From NCBI GenBank assembly GCA_030428615.1, contig JAUIDN010000003.1, positions 173,804-237,803 of the forward strand: 64,000 bases of DNA. The letters run 5' to 3'. The stretch comes from Alphaproteobacteria bacterium (GTDB taxonomy: Bacteria; Pseudomonadota; Alphaproteobacteria; Sphingomonadales; Emcibacteraceae). Position 1 is the first letter of the stretch. Each line of letters starts with the position of its first letter. Shown one piece after another: positions 43,855-53,290 of the stretch. The notes under the pieces are model-generated. The model had not been told where the DNA came from and did no database searches. It saw only the letters and a program-made list of their open reading frames with translations. Made by a program: the position numbers and the translations under genes.

Positions 43855-44765
43855 GATACCAATGTAATTGCAAGCGGTATTGTGACAACAGCAATAAGTG
43901 TCTGCAGTGATATAATCGCAGCCATTAAGGGCGCATCACCCCCCATTTGCTTGGCCAATGCGTAAGCCGTCGATGAAGTAGGCACGGATGCAAAAACAAC
44001 CGCCGCTATCGTCATAACCTGTGAAAGTTCAAAATACCTCGCCAGCAGAAAAACGCTCAAAGGCAGAATTGCCATTTTTCCCACACAGGATATAAATGTC
44101 GGCAGCAGGAACTTTTTAGCTCCCACAAATAGCAAACCGGCACCAACACAAAGAAGTGCAACCGGAAGCGCGGCCTTACCGACAATAGCAGTAAAATCGC
44201 TTAGCACAGGAATATTGCCAATTCCGAGATAATTGAAATTTAACCCAAAATAGATCGCGACGATAAATGGATTTCTGATAATTTCCATTACGATACCTGA
44301 TGTTACCCTTCCATTTTTTGACAACATTGAGGTCATCATAATGATTGTGGCAACATTTGAGAACGTAACCATGACCGCCACGGCAAGAGCACCAATTATT
44401 TCGCCCTGCTCGCCAAGAAGCTGACTGACGACAGCAAGGGCAACAAATGAATTGTGGCGCCCACCACCTTGTAACACAGAAGAAAGTGGTGCGGCATCCA
44501 GTCGTGATATCTTTCCAAAAACGTATGAGAATAATACTGCACTCAGATATCCCCCCACAAGAGCGACCGAAAAAGCCCCAATAGCTAATCCTTCAAGATT
44601 TATTGCTGACGTTTTGTTAAACAGCAAACACGGAAACAATACCCAATAGGTAAGCAAATTGACCCTATTCCAAAAATTGACATTCGAAATAAGAAAGTTT
44701 TTAAGAAGATATCCAAGCAATATAATCAGAAAAATAGGCGCTACGATGTAAACAAGATCAATCAC
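43851..44765 (-). CDS. AEC-family (auxin efflux carrier) permease, copy 1
   Basis: A 304-residue membrane protein with about ten TM segments in the AEC/BASS-like arrangement, started at a GTG behind GAGGAAAGG. The N-terminal half has YIVAPIFLIILLGYLLKNFL and LTYWVLFPCLLFNKTSAI, the middle part has LQGGGRHNSFVALAV, and the C-terminal half has VGAGLLFVGAKKFLLP and SVPTSSTAYALAKQMGGDAPLMAAIISLQTLIAV. AEC proteins export or import small organic anions such as malonate or malate. It is close in sequence to the next gene and probably arose by tandem duplication. The cargo is unknown. Confidence 0.9.
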   Translation of the reverse strand: MIDLVYIVAPIFLIILLGYLLKNFLISNVNFWNRVNLLTYWVLFPCLLFNKTSAINLEGLAIGAFSVALVGGYLSAVLFSYVFGKISRLDAAPLSSVLQGGGRHNSFVALAVVSQLLGEQGEIIGALAVAVMVTFSNVATIIMMTSMLSKNGRVTSGIVMEIIRNPFIVAIYFGLNFNYLGIGNIPVLSDFTAIVGKAALPVALLCVGAGLLFVGAKKFLLPTFISCVGKMAILPLSVFLLARYFELSQVMTIAAVVFASVPTSSTAYALAKQMGGDAPLMAAIISLQTLIAVVTIPLAITLVS

Positions 44766-44775
44766 AAACCTTTCC

Positions 44776-45690
44776 TCACATTAATACATATATTGCCAGC
44801 GGCATGATCGCGACAGCCATTAACGTCTGAAGCGATATCAATGTCGCCATGAGCGGCGCATCACCGCCCATTTGTTTCGATAGCGGGTAACTGGCTGCGC
44901 CGGTCGGTGAAATGGCGAATATCATCGCGGCAACTGTTAAGGTTTTTGGAAGCGCGAAATAAAGTGACAAAACATAAACGCTTAATGGGAAAACAATAAA
45001 TTTCGCTGAACACGCAATTACGCATGGTTTCATTTTACCGCTTAAATCTTTTACTTTGAGACCTGCACCGACGCAAAGCAGGGCAATCGTCAACGTTGTT
45101 TCACCAACACTTAAAGTGAATTGATGTAAGATCGGAAGCTCCCCTAACCCCAGATTGTTAAAAAGCGCACCCAACATTATGGCAATGATAAACGGGTTTC
45201 GTTTCAAGTCCGCGAGAACGCCTATAACGCTATTGCCATTTTTCGACATCATGGCTGTCATCATGATATTGACGACGAGATTTGTAAAAGTCACCAATAC
45301 CGCAATTATGATTGCGGCAATCATCGCACCTTCGTCACCATAAAGCTGCGTCACAATCGCAAGAGCAACAAACGCGTTATGCCTCCCGCCACCCTGTATG
45401 ACGGATGTTGCGGACGCATTTGATAACCCCGATAGTCGGCTAAGCCAGTAGGAAAAAAACACGGCGGCCGAAAACCCCCCTATCAATGTTATCGCCAAGG
45501 GTGGAAATGCAAAGCTCGATAAATCAATTACAGACGTCTTGTTAAATAGCAGACAGGGAAATAGCACCCAATAGGCAAGTTTATTCAAATTTTCCCAGAC
45601 TTCGTCCTCTTTTATCATATATTGCCGAAGAAGAGATCCCAGCAATATTACCAGAAAAATTGGTGTTATCAGTAAAACAAGGCTTATCAT
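44776..45690 (-). CDS. AEC-family permease, copy 2
   Basis: A 304-residue AEC permease from the ATG at 45690; a longer frame from 45708 adds a TTG-initiated six-residue tail that is unlikely. It parallels copy 1 block by block: LITPIFLVILLGSLLRQYM, AYWVLFPCLLFNKTSVI, VIQGGGRHNAFVALAI and SPTGAASYPLSKQMGGDAPLMATLISLQTLMAV. The ten-base gap to copy 1 on the same strand means the two form one transcript, with copy 2 first. Possibly the two make a heteromer or carry related acids. Confidence 0.9.
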   Translation of the reverse strand: MISLVLLITPIFLVILLGSLLRQYMIKEDEVWENLNKLAYWVLFPCLLFNKTSVIDLSSFAFPPLAITLIGGFSAAVFFSYWLSRLSGLSNASATSVIQGGGRHNAFVALAIVTQLYGDEGAMIAAIIIAVLVTFTNLVVNIMMTAMMSKNGNSVIGVLADLKRNPFIIAIMLGALFNNLGLGELPILHQFTLSVGETTLTIALLCVGAGLKVKDLSGKMKPCVIACSAKFIVFPLSVYVLSLYFALPKTLTVAAMIFAISPTGAASYPLSKQMGGDAPLMATLISLQTLMAVAIMPLAIYVLM

Positions 45691-45807
45691 CTTATTGTAA
45701 TACACCAATCTGTTATGCCGCTCATCACGAAAATTTTATTCGTCTACAGACACACAGGTCTGGTACGATCTTCATACTTGATCATATTCAGTGTATAAAG
45801 GAAACTC

Positions 45808-46575
45808 ATGATTATGCAAATGAGAATATTTGTACTTTTTTGCTCACTCCTGCTGACCACTATACCCGCATCGCTTGCTCAAATACCGGAAATCAAAACG
45901 GGTTCATTCACTATCAATGGAACGCTGGCGGACCTGTTGGGCGCAGATGCCGTGACAACATATGGAAATGTAATTGATCAACGAAAAACCATCACTTGGG
46001 AAGTAAACATTCCTGACGGTTATAATCCATCTGACCCGCCGGGCGTAATCGTCTATATAAGTCCGCAGAACTCGGTCAATATCCCATCCGGCTGGTTAAA
46101 TGTTACGAATGAAAGAAACCTGATTTGGGTCGCCGCATTAAATTCGGGAAATAAGATACCAGCTAATGAACGAATACTGATGTCGCTATTGTCGCTGGAG
46201 GCGATCCAATCAAGTTACAAAATTAACCCCGACCGAATTTACGTATCAGGCCTTTCCGGCGGCGGAAGAGTTGCGAGCCTTGCCGCAACATATTATCCAA
46301 ACATTTTTAAAGGAGCCTTATATAATTGTGGTGTAAATTTTTGGGACGGTATCAATGAAACGCAGATAGAACAAATCAAGCGAAACAGATTTGTTTTTAT
46401 GACGGGCACTAAAGACTTTAATATGAACGATACGAAAAATGTATACGGCAAATATAAAAAAGCGGGTGTAGAGAATATCAAATTAATGGTTGTACGCCGT
46501 ATGGGCCATGAAAACCCGAATAAAAACAGATTTGAACAGGCATTGAAATTTCTTGACCAAGTCAATCAGCGGTAA
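45808..46575 (+). CDS. Secreted alpha/beta-hydrolase, PHB-depolymerase/esterase-like
   Basis: A 255-residue protein with a signal peptide (MRIFVLFCSLLLTTIPASLAQ). The alpha/beta-hydrolase nucleophile elbow GLSGGGR (about residues 150-156) is followed by FMTGTKDFN with the acid and VRRMGHENPN with the His, giving a complete Ser-Asp-His triad. WEVNIPDGYNPSDPPGVIVYISPQ is the usual early strand. This group is related to polyhydroxybutyrate depolymerases and feruloyl esterase-like proteins. AGGAAA is just before the ATG. Its stop overlaps the end of the convergent amidase gene by ten bases. The substrate is unknown. Confidence 0.75.
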   Translation: MIMQMRIFVLFCSLLLTTIPASLAQIPEIKTGSFTINGTLADLLGADAVTTYGNVIDQRKTITWEVNIPDGYNPSDPPGVIVYISPQNSVNIPSGWLNVTNERNLIWVAALNSGNKIPANERILMSLLSLEAIQSSYKINPDRIYVSGLSGGGRVASLAATYYPNIFKGALYNCGVNFWDGINETQIEQIKRNRFVFMTGTKDFNMNDTKNVYGKYKKAGVENIKLMVVRRMGHENPNKNRFEQALKFLDQVNQR

Positions 46576-48170
46576 ATATATTCTATAAACTCCGGCTTCC
46601 TGCGGGCTTTTGTCGCCTGCTCGAATGCATATGCTGCTTCAACTATCATGGCTTCGGAATATGCCCTGCCAACAAATGAAAGTGCGACTGGCAAGCCATG
46701 TATATACCCCATCGGCACCGTTATGGACGGATAACCACTAACCGCAGCGTATGATGATGTTCCCCCACCTGTCGGGTGATCACCGTTTATAACATCCTGA
46801 CTGTTCGCCGGGTTTCTAGAAGGCATGACAATTAGGTCAAGATCATGAGTGTCCATCAACTGGTCAATTAATTTCTGCATCGCTACATGGCTGTTCTGTA
46901 TTGCTTCAAGATATTCAGGATCCGTAAGTGGCCCCTTCTCTTCCGATCCGACAAATATTTCCTGCTTGAAATAGGGCATCTCCTCCGCGGCATTCAATTT
47001 ATTAAATTCGATTAAATCCGCGAGCGTCCTGCTTTTTACCTTTTCCGGTGTACCGGCGAGATAGGCATTCAGATAATGCTTAAACTCGTAGCGAAGAACA
47101 AGTCCTTCGGCTTCTCCGATCCCCTCTTCATCGCCAAATTCAAGATCGTCAACAATTTCAGCACCCTGCCGCTGCAGGGCTAAAACACTTTTATCAAAAA
47201 CAGCCCCAAGGTCACTATGCATCCTAAAGGGGCTGCGTATCACGCCAATTCGCTTACCCGATAATCCATCTGCCTTTAGATGCTCTGCATAGTTGGTTTT
47301 TTCAACGGGTTGTTCCAATGTTTTTGGGTCTTCCGGGTTCTGGCTGACCATCGCCGTGAGCAAATATGCCGCGTCAGCAACTGTGCGGGTCATCGGCCCC
47401 GCCGTATCCTGTGTTGCTGCAATGGGGATAATGCCGGTACGACTTACAAGTCCGACAGTCGGTTTGATACCGACAACACCGTTATATGCTGCGGGACACA
47501 CAACGGAACCGTCCGTTTCCGTCCCTATTGTCACCGCTGCCATATTCGCCGCTGCAGCAGCACCCGATCCGGAACTCGAACCACATGTATTGGCCGTAAG
47601 CAGATATGGATTTCGCGTTTGACCACCAACACCACTCCAACCACTTGAGCTGTTGGTAGATCTGAAATTCGCCCACTCACTTAAATTTGCTTTACCCAGT
47701 ATAATGGCACCCGCCTCACGCAATTTTGCCACCATCGGCGCGTCACTGGACGCATAATTATCTGTCAAGGCTAAAGAACCCGCGGTGGTCGGCATCGGAT
47801 CCTTTGTATCAATATTATCTTTAAGCAATACTGGAACCCCATGCATTGGTCCCCTTGGACCATTTGCTGCCCGTTCGGCATCAAGGCCGGCAGCAATTTT
47901 GATGGCGTCAGGGTTAATCGCGATTACAGCGTTTAAATGCGGACCTTTTTTGTTTAGTGCCTCAATGCGCGATATATAAAGTTCCGTTACCTGAACGGCT
48001 GTGTATTTGCCACTGTCGTATGCATTGCCAAGCTCTGCTAGGGTAATCTCATCAAGTTCGAACTCATTGATGTTTGCTTCTTTTCGCGGAGTTTCTGCTT
48101 CCTGTTGCGACGCCTGTTCACATCCGATAAACAGCAAACACGATAGCGCCATTAATATAATTTTATTCAT
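46566..48170 (-). CDS. Lipoprotein amidase (GatA-type amidase signature family)
   Basis: A 534-residue amidase started at the ATG at 48170 (AGGA eight bases upstream); a GTG at 48176 gives two more residues and overlaps the mtnA stop by GTGA, so both starts are possible. A lipoprotein signal (NKIILMALSCLLFIGC) puts it at the periplasmic face. The Ser-cisSer-Lys triad is seen as VLLKDNIDTKD (Lys), GSSSGSGAAAA (cis-Ser) and TQDTAGPM region (nucleophile segment TETDGSVVCPAA with the Gly-Ser). These enzymes hydrolyse amides and peptides such as nonribosomal or D-amino acid products. A GatA role is excluded by the secretion signal. Confidence 0.88.
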   Translation of the reverse strand: MNKIILMALSCLLFIGCEQASQQEAETPRKEANINEFELDEITLAELGNAYDSGKYTAVQVTELYISRIEALNKKGPHLNAVIAINPDAIKIAAGLDAERAANGPRGPMHGVPVLLKDNIDTKDPMPTTAGSLALTDNYASSDAPMVAKLREAGAIILGKANLSEWANFRSTNSSSGWSGVGGQTRNPYLLTANTCGSSSGSGAAAAANMAAVTIGTETDGSVVCPAAYNGVVGIKPTVGLVSRTGIIPIAATQDTAGPMTRTVADAAYLLTAMVSQNPEDPKTLEQPVEKTNYAEHLKADGLSGKRIGVIRSPFRMHSDLGAVFDKSVLALQRQGAEIVDDLEFGDEEGIGEAEGLVLRYEFKHYLNAYLAGTPEKVKSRTLADLIEFNKLNAAEEMPYFKQEIFVGSEEKGPLTDPEYLEAIQNSHVAMQKLIDQLMDTHDLDLIVMPSRNPANSQDVINGDHPTGGGTSSYAAVSGYPSITVPMGYIHGLPVALSFVGRAYSEAMIVEAAYAFEQATKARRKPEFIEYIYR

Positions 48171-48172
48171 TC

Positions 48173-49243
48173 TCACTTTCCTTCGAAAAACTCTTTAAGC
48201 CCCTGATCATAAGGCGCTGTTATCATCCCGCTTTCTGTAATTATCCCGCTCACCAGTTTGGAAGGTGTAACGTCAAAGGCCGGATTGCGGGTTTGTGTCC
48301 CGTTTGCGGCCACCTGCGCACCAAAAACATGAATTATTTCGTCACCTTCCCGTTCTTCAATCGGAATATGATCGCCACTTTGAGTGTCCATATCAATAGT
48401 CGACGAAGGGCAGGCAACAAAAAACGGAATTTCATAATAATTGGCCAGTATCGCGATACCCAAAGTCCCTATTTTGTTCGCCACATCACCATTCGCCACC
48501 ACCCTGTCGGTTCCTACAATGACCATATCGATATGACCCGACGCCATCATATGGGCCGCCATATTATCGGTTAGCAGGGTTACATCAATACCCGCTTTCG
48601 CAAGTTCCCATGACGTGAGCCGCGCCCCCTGCAAAAGGGGCCTTGTTTCATTGGCATAAACCTTGAATTTAACACCGTCTTCGTATGCCTTATACATGGG
48701 CGCCGTGGCGGTCCCCAATATTGATGTCGCCAGTGATCCCGCGTTGCAGTGGGTCATGATGCCCATGCCTTCCCTAATAAGCGGGGCACCGACTTCGGCA
48801 ATCCCCTTACTCAGCGCCTTATCTTCTTCATGAATTCTTTTTGCTTCACCGATAAGCCTGTTATAAATTACCGCAGGATCATCCAAATCCGTCGCTTTAA
48901 CGACTTTACTCATCCGGTTCATCGCCCAGCCTAAATTTACGGCAGTTGGTCGTGCACTGGTCAGGTATCCTGCCTTTTCTTCAACCAGTTGCGCAAATTC
49001 ACCAATTGGCAGGTTGGTTTCATCTTTTAGGGCAACACACAATCCATAGGCCGCCGCAACGCCGATTGCCGGCGCACCACGAACTTTTAACATCTTTATT
49101 GATTGCCATACCTGTTCAACTGTTTCCTGCCTTTCCATGACCACATTGTGAGGCAATAATGTCTGATCAAGTAAATAGAGTTCATCATTTTTCCATTCAA
49201 TGGAAAGGGGTACTGAATTTTCTAAAACACTATTATCAGGCAA
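48173..49243 (-). CDS. mtnA: S-methyl-5-thioribose-1-phosphate isomerase MtnA
   Basis: A 356-residue MtnA. Motifs are KMLKVRGAPAIGVAAAYG near residue 50, MTHCNAGSLATSILGTATAPMY with the catalytic Cys, ETRPLLQGARLTSWEL, and LLTDNMAAHMMASGHIDMVIVGTDRVVANGDVANKIGT with the catalytic Asp. PCSSTIDM-like ACPSSTIDM follows. It isomerises 5-methylthioribose-1-phosphate to the ribulose form in methionine salvage. mtnB, mtnC and the kinase or phosphorylase are not adjacent. Its end overlaps the secreted amidase gene by four bases, an unusual partner. Upstream, 104 bases separate it from the divergent asparagine-synthase gene. Confidence 0.95.
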   Translation of the reverse strand: MPDNSVLENSVPLSIEWKNDELYLLDQTLLPHNVVMERQETVEQVWQSIKMLKVRGAPAIGVAAAYGLCVALKDETNLPIGEFAQLVEEKAGYLTSARPTAVNLGWAMNRMSKVVKATDLDDPAVIYNRLIGEAKRIHEEDKALSKGIAEVGAPLIREGMGIMTHCNAGSLATSILGTATAPMYKAYEDGVKFKVYANETRPLLQGARLTSWELAKAGIDVTLLTDNMAAHMMASGHIDMVIVGTDRVVANGDVANKIGTLGIAILANYYEIPFFVACPSSTIDMDTQSGDHIPIEEREGDEIIHVFGAQVAANGTQTRNPAFDVTPSKLVSGIITESGMITAPYDQGLKEFFEGK

Positions 49244-49347
49244 AGTAATTATTCCTTAATGATGATCTCTTAATATCTTTTCTTAATCTAATATGTTCTT
49301 TACTATGAACGCAAATATAATGCTTTAAATTCGGGGCAAAAATTAAA

Positions 49348-51234
49348 ATGTGCGGGATCGCAGGAATTATAAATTTATCAGGAGTTACTCCGCCAAAAGG
49401 CCTCCTGACTGAAATGACAAATATCATAGAGCACCGCGGGCCAGACGGAGCAGGAGATTACTTCTCCGGCGGTGTCGCTTTCGGCCACAGAAGACTTTCG
49501 ATCATTGATATTGCCGGTGGGCATCAACCAATGGTCACGTCGGATGATCGCGTGTCCATTACATATAATGGGGAAATTTATAATTTCCCGGAGCTTCGCG
49601 AAGAACTCAAAGCGCTGGGCTACCAATTTAAGACAAGCAGCGATACGGAAGTCATATTACAAGCTTATCACGCGTGGGGCCCCAAAAGCGTTGAAAGAAT
49701 CAGGGGCATGTTTGCTTACGCCATTCATGACAAGCAGAAAAACGAAGTCTTTATCGCCCGTGATCGTCTCGGTATTAAACCGTTATTTTACGCTCAGTTG
49801 GCAGACGATAATTTCGTTTTCGGGTCTGAATTAAAATCGCTGGTCTTACATCCCAACTTCAATAAAAAGCTTCGCAAGGAAAGCATCGAAGAATATTTTG
49901 CGCTGGGTTATGTTCCGGAGCCTCACACAATTTACCAGAACGTTATGAAGCTGGAGCCGGGCCACACTTTGCTGATCAATCTGAATTCAGGAAAAATAGA
50001 AAATAATCAATATTGGAATATTCACTTTAACGAAGATTATTCCGGTTCTTTCGAAGACGCCAAAAGGGAACTTGATCGGCGCGTGGAAGAAGCTGTAAGA
50101 ATCCGCATGCGGGCGGATGTTCCGCTTGGCGCTTTCTTGTCCGGTGGCGTTGATTCTGGCGCTGTTGTCGCGAATATGGCCCGTAATAGCGAGGAAGCCG
50201 TCAACACATGCTCAATCGGCTTTGACGACGCGAAGTTTAATGAAGCAGATTACGCGAAGCAGGTCGCTGATCAATATAAAACCAACCATCAGACCAAAAC
50301 CGTTGACCCTAACGATTATTCCCTGGTTGACGGCTTGATGGATTATTACGATGAACCCTACGCGGACAGTTCCGCTTTGCCCACTTTTCGGGTATGTGAA
50401 CTCGCGCGCAAATGCGTAACCGTGGCTCTATCTGGTGATGGGGGAGACGAAAACCTTGCCGGGTACCGACGGTACAAACTTCACATGTTTGAAGAAAAAA
50501 TGCGTGGTGTCTTCCCCGTTGCGTTCCGTAAGCCGGTGTTTGGTTTTCTGGGGACAGTTTATCCCAAGGCGGATTGGGCCCCACGGGTTTTCAGAGCAAA
50601 AACAACATTTCAGGGCCTGGCCCGTACAGACGTTGAAAGTTATTTCCACGGCGTTTCGATCTTTAAGCCGGAAATGCGCAACATGTTATTCAGTGGCTCA
50701 ATGAAAAGTGATCTTCAGGATTATAGTGCGCTTGAAGTATTTAATAAACACGCCGAAGAAGCGCAAACAAACGATCCTTTGTCGCTGATTCAATATCTGG
50801 ACATAAAAACTTATCTGCCGGGCGACATTCTGACCAAAGTAGATCGCGCATCAATGGCATATTCGCTCGAAGTGCGTGTTCCGCTTCTTGATCATGAACT
50901 TGTCGGCTGGATCGCATCATTGCCCTCACATTTCAAACTCAGAGGCGGCGAAGGAAAATATATATTCAAAAAGTCATTAGAAGGGCAGCTTTCCAACGAC
51001 ATTCTTTACCGCCCAAAAATGGGCTTTGGTGTCCCACTTGGAAGTTGGTTCAGAAATGAACTTCGGGATAAAATAAAAGAAACAGTCTTAAGCGAACGGA
51101 TGCTTGACAGTGGATTTTTTGAACCATCCTACTTAGAAAGGCTGATAAAGGATCATCAATCCGGCAGGCGCGATTACAGTGCACCACTTTGGACGTTGAT
51201 GATGTTTGATCAATTTTTATCAAGACACGGCTGA
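49348..51234 (+). CDS. Glutamine-hydrolysing asparagine synthase, exopolysaccharide/exosortase-type amidotransferase 1
   Basis: A 628-residue AsnB-fold protein. The N-terminal Ntn glutaminase begins MCGIAGIINLSG with catalytic Cys2, then EHRGPDGAGDYF, GHRRLSIID and YNGEIYNFPELREEL. The synthetase domain has the PP-loop AFLSGGVDSGAVV and TRDRLGIKPL-like IARDRLGIKPLFY. Length and C-terminal pattern resemble the XrtA/exosortase-associated amidotransferase found in exopolysaccharide clusters rather than E. coli AsnB (554). It is two bases upstream of a family-4 glycosyltransferase gene. It likely amidates a uronic acid or sugar in a polysaccharide rather than free aspartate. No exosortase gene is in view. 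Confidence 0.88.
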   Translation: MCGIAGIINLSGVTPPKGLLTEMTNIIEHRGPDGAGDYFSGGVAFGHRRLSIIDIAGGHQPMVTSDDRVSITYNGEIYNFPELREELKALGYQFKTSSDTEVILQAYHAWGPKSVERIRGMFAYAIHDKQKNEVFIARDRLGIKPLFYAQLADDNFVFGSELKSLVLHPNFNKKLRKESIEEYFALGYVPEPHTIYQNVMKLEPGHTLLINLNSGKIENNQYWNIHFNEDYSGSFEDAKRELDRRVEEAVRIRMRADVPLGAFLSGGVDSGAVVANMARNSEEAVNTCSIGFDDAKFNEADYAKQVADQYKTNHQTKTVDPNDYSLVDGLMDYYDEPYADSSALPTFRVCELARKCVTVALSGDGGDENLAGYRRYKLHMFEEKMRGVFPVAFRKPVFGFLGTVYPKADWAPRVFRAKTTFQGLARTDVESYFHGVSIFKPEMRNMLFSGSMKSDLQDYSALEVFNKHAEEAQTNDPLSLIQYLDIKTYLPGDILTKVDRASMAYSLEVRVPLLDHELVGWIASLPSHFKLRGGEGKYIFKKSLEGQLSNDILYRPKMGFGVPLGSWFRNELRDKIKETVLSERMLDSGFFEPSYLERLIKDHQSGRRDYSAPLWTLMMFDQFLSRHG

Positions 51235-51236
51235 TT

Positions 51237-52394
51237 ATGGACGTTTTAACCATTACGACATTGTACCCAAACGCGCTTCAGCCGCGTCACGGGATTTTCG
51301 TAAGGAACCGACTTAGTGAGATGGATAAAATTGATGGATTCCACAGGAAAGTCATTGCCCCTGTCCCCCATTGTCCATTGATCGGACTTTTAAGCGACCG
51401 ATTTAAACGTTATGAAAATATGCCGGATTATGAACTCAATGGTGGAATTGACGTCTATCATCCAAAATATTTTACACTGCCAGGCGTAAGTTTTTTTGAT
51501 AACGCTTCTTCAATGGCAAAAGCGGTAAATGATACTATCGATAAATTAGAGGAGGACGCCTATAACTTTGATATTGTTGACGGACAATATCTTTACCCGG
51601 ACGGTGTCGCCGCCTATAAGGTCGCAAAAAAATACAATAAACCACTGGTACTCACCGCGCGGGGAAGTGACGTAAACTACTGGATGACCCAAAGGCCTGC
51701 AAAATCAAAAATACTCGAATCCATCGACTATGCATCCAAGGTAATTTGTGTAAGTGAAGCCTTGAAAAATGAACTTATCAGGCATGGTGTCGATGAAACA
51801 AAATTGGTTGTGATTATCAATGGCGTGAATCCCGATTACTTTAATGAAGATATACCCGCAAACCCGTTACGCGAGGAGTATTTTCTAAGCGTTGGCAACC
51901 TTGTTCCCCTTAAGGGTCACCACATTACACTCAACGCACTCGCGGACCTCCACAAAAAAAGGCTCATCATTATTGGAGACGGCGAACAACGGCGTTCTCT
52001 TAAAAAACAGGCAAAGGATTTAGGTCTTCAGGGACGCGTTCAATTTATCAAGCATATTGATCAGGAAAAGCTCGCTGAATTTTATGCTGGTGCAACCGCA
52101 ACAATCCTTATGTCAGAGATGGAAGGGATGCCAAATGTGGTGCTCGAAAGTCTGGCAACCGGTACACCCGTTATCGCGTGCGATGTCGGGGGAATAAGTG
52201 AAATCGTTAATGATAAAAATGGTATCCTGCTGAGACACCGTAGCGAATACGATTTGTTGGATGCCATCGAACATGTAGAGGATATAAATAGGACCAGATC
52301 GGAAATTAGTTCAACAGTTCGGGAATACAGATGGTCAGATGTTGCAAGCAGACAATATAAAATATACGTCGACGCGGTTCAGGCATCTGACTAA
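51237..52394 (+). CDS. Family-4 glycosyltransferase
   Basis: A 385-residue GT-B glycosyltransferase. The N-terminal domain starts MDVLTITTLYPNALQPRHGIFVRNRL and includes DIVDGQYLYPDGVAAYKVA and LTARGSDVNYW. The C-terminal, donor-binding domain has FLSVGNLVPLKGHH, IGDGEQRRSLKKQA, IKHIDQEKLAEFY and MSEMEGMPNVVLESLATGTPVIACDVGG, the E-x7-E motif of GT4. The opening TLYPNALQPRHGIFVRNRL is typical of glycosyltransferases linked to exosortase/EPS clusters. It is translated right after the amidotransferase. It would add a sugar to a lipid-linked or surface glycan. Confidence 0.9.
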   Translation: MDVLTITTLYPNALQPRHGIFVRNRLSEMDKIDGFHRKVIAPVPHCPLIGLLSDRFKRYENMPDYELNGGIDVYHPKYFTLPGVSFFDNASSMAKAVNDTIDKLEEDAYNFDIVDGQYLYPDGVAAYKVAKKYNKPLVLTARGSDVNYWMTQRPAKSKILESIDYASKVICVSEALKNELIRHGVDETKLVVIINGVNPDYFNEDIPANPLREEYFLSVGNLVPLKGHHITLNALADLHKKRLIIIGDGEQRRSLKKQAKDLGLQGRVQFIKHIDQEKLAEFYAGATATILMSEMEGMPNVVLESLATGTPVIACDVGGISEIVNDKNGILLRHRSEYDLLDAIEHVEDINRTRSEISSTVREYRWSDVASRQYKIYVDAVQASD

Positions 52395-52473
52395 TTCATA
52401 TAAATTCGATTTAACGATTTTCAAAACAGCTATTGTTGTGAAGTGAACGCAAAATATCGTTCTTAAAATGAAA

Positions 52474-52550
52474 TGGTCGGGGAGACAGGATTTGAACCTG
52501 CGACCCCCTGTACCCAAAACAGGTGCGCTACCAGGCTGCGCCACTCCCCG
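52474..52550 (-). tRNA. tRNA-Pro (anticodon UGG)
   Basis: Read on the minus strand, a 77-base cloverleaf starts CGGGGAG at 52550 and ends CTCCCCG-A-CCA at 52474. Features are the D-loop AGCCTGGTAGC, anticodon stem CCTGT/ACAGG with loop TTTGGGT (anticodon TGG), and TTC-loop GGTTCAAATCC. CCA is encoded. It decodes CCN codons. It has no close neighbour on its strand. Confidence 0.96.
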
Positions 52551-52638
52551 ACCGAAAAAACAACCTGTAAAAAACAAATTGTGGTTGGGTTAATACGCGA
52601 TCACGCTAGGTGGCGCAAGAGTTATTTTCTCAAATCAG

Positions 52639-53145
52639 TTATTTTTCAGTATTTTCAAATGTATCGTGAATGACTTCGTCGCCAACGTTAATATTGAGCT
52701 TGTCCGTTAAGCCCCCGTTTAGCTCCAAAACAGCTTTCGCAGGCTTTTTTGATCTGATAATGGATAAGGATCTCGGTTGAGCGGATTTAGCAATATTTAT
52801 TATTTTACCATCTTCACTAATGAACAGAATATCAAGTGAAATAAACGTATTCTTCATCCACATGCTGATGTCACGCCTGCGGTCATAAATAAAAAGCATT
52901 CCGTTCATTTCCGGCAAATTGTCGCGAAACATAAGGCCATATTGTCGATGGTTGTCGTCAAGCGCAAGTTCGATCTCAAAATCATAGCTGTTATCATTCG
53001 TTTTTATCGATAGTTCCCCGCGAGGAAAATTTGCCTGTGCGAAAGCTGCAGACATAAAGCAAACAAATATAAAAGCTGATAAAAATATTGGAGCATAAGC
53101 ATATCGAAAATAATTTATACGATTTGCATCTTGTCTCAAGCTCAT
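52639..53145 (-). CDS. DUF192-domain periplasmic protein
   Basis: A 168-residue protein with an N-terminal signal/TM segment (APIFLSAFIFVCFMSAAFA) and a DUF192 domain: FEIELALDDNHRQYGLMFRDNLPEMNGMLFIYDRRRDISMWMKNTFISLDILFIS is its diagnostic block, then AVLELNGGLTDKLNINVGDEV. DUF192 proteins form a small beta-barrel; none has a settled biochemical function. In alphaproteobacteria it is often found near a two-domain cold-shock gene, exactly as here, with 145 bases between them on the same strand. The conserved neighbourhood suggests co-expression. Confidence 0.88.
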   Translation of the reverse strand: MSLRQDANRINYFRYAYAPIFLSAFIFVCFMSAAFAQANFPRGELSIKTNDNSYDFEIELALDDNHRQYGLMFRDNLPEMNGMLFIYDRRRDISMWMKNTFISLDILFISEDGKIINIAKSAQPRSLSIIRSKKPAKAVLELNGGLTDKLNINVGDEVIHDTFENTEK

Positions 53146-53290
53146 TTCAAAATCCTCTCATATGGCATTGTTCTTCACCATTTATTACATACTGACAGGA
53201 AAGAAAGGCAATTTAAAGGCCTTTCTGGCACGTTAAAATGAATTTTCCGGATTTGGGATTTAAAAATAAATTGGCTACACGGGGTCGACG

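Noticed and set aside
52473..52673. Plus-strand frame beginning [13 protein letters not shown]
   Set aside because: This is the well-known spurious translation of the antisense of a tRNA gene.
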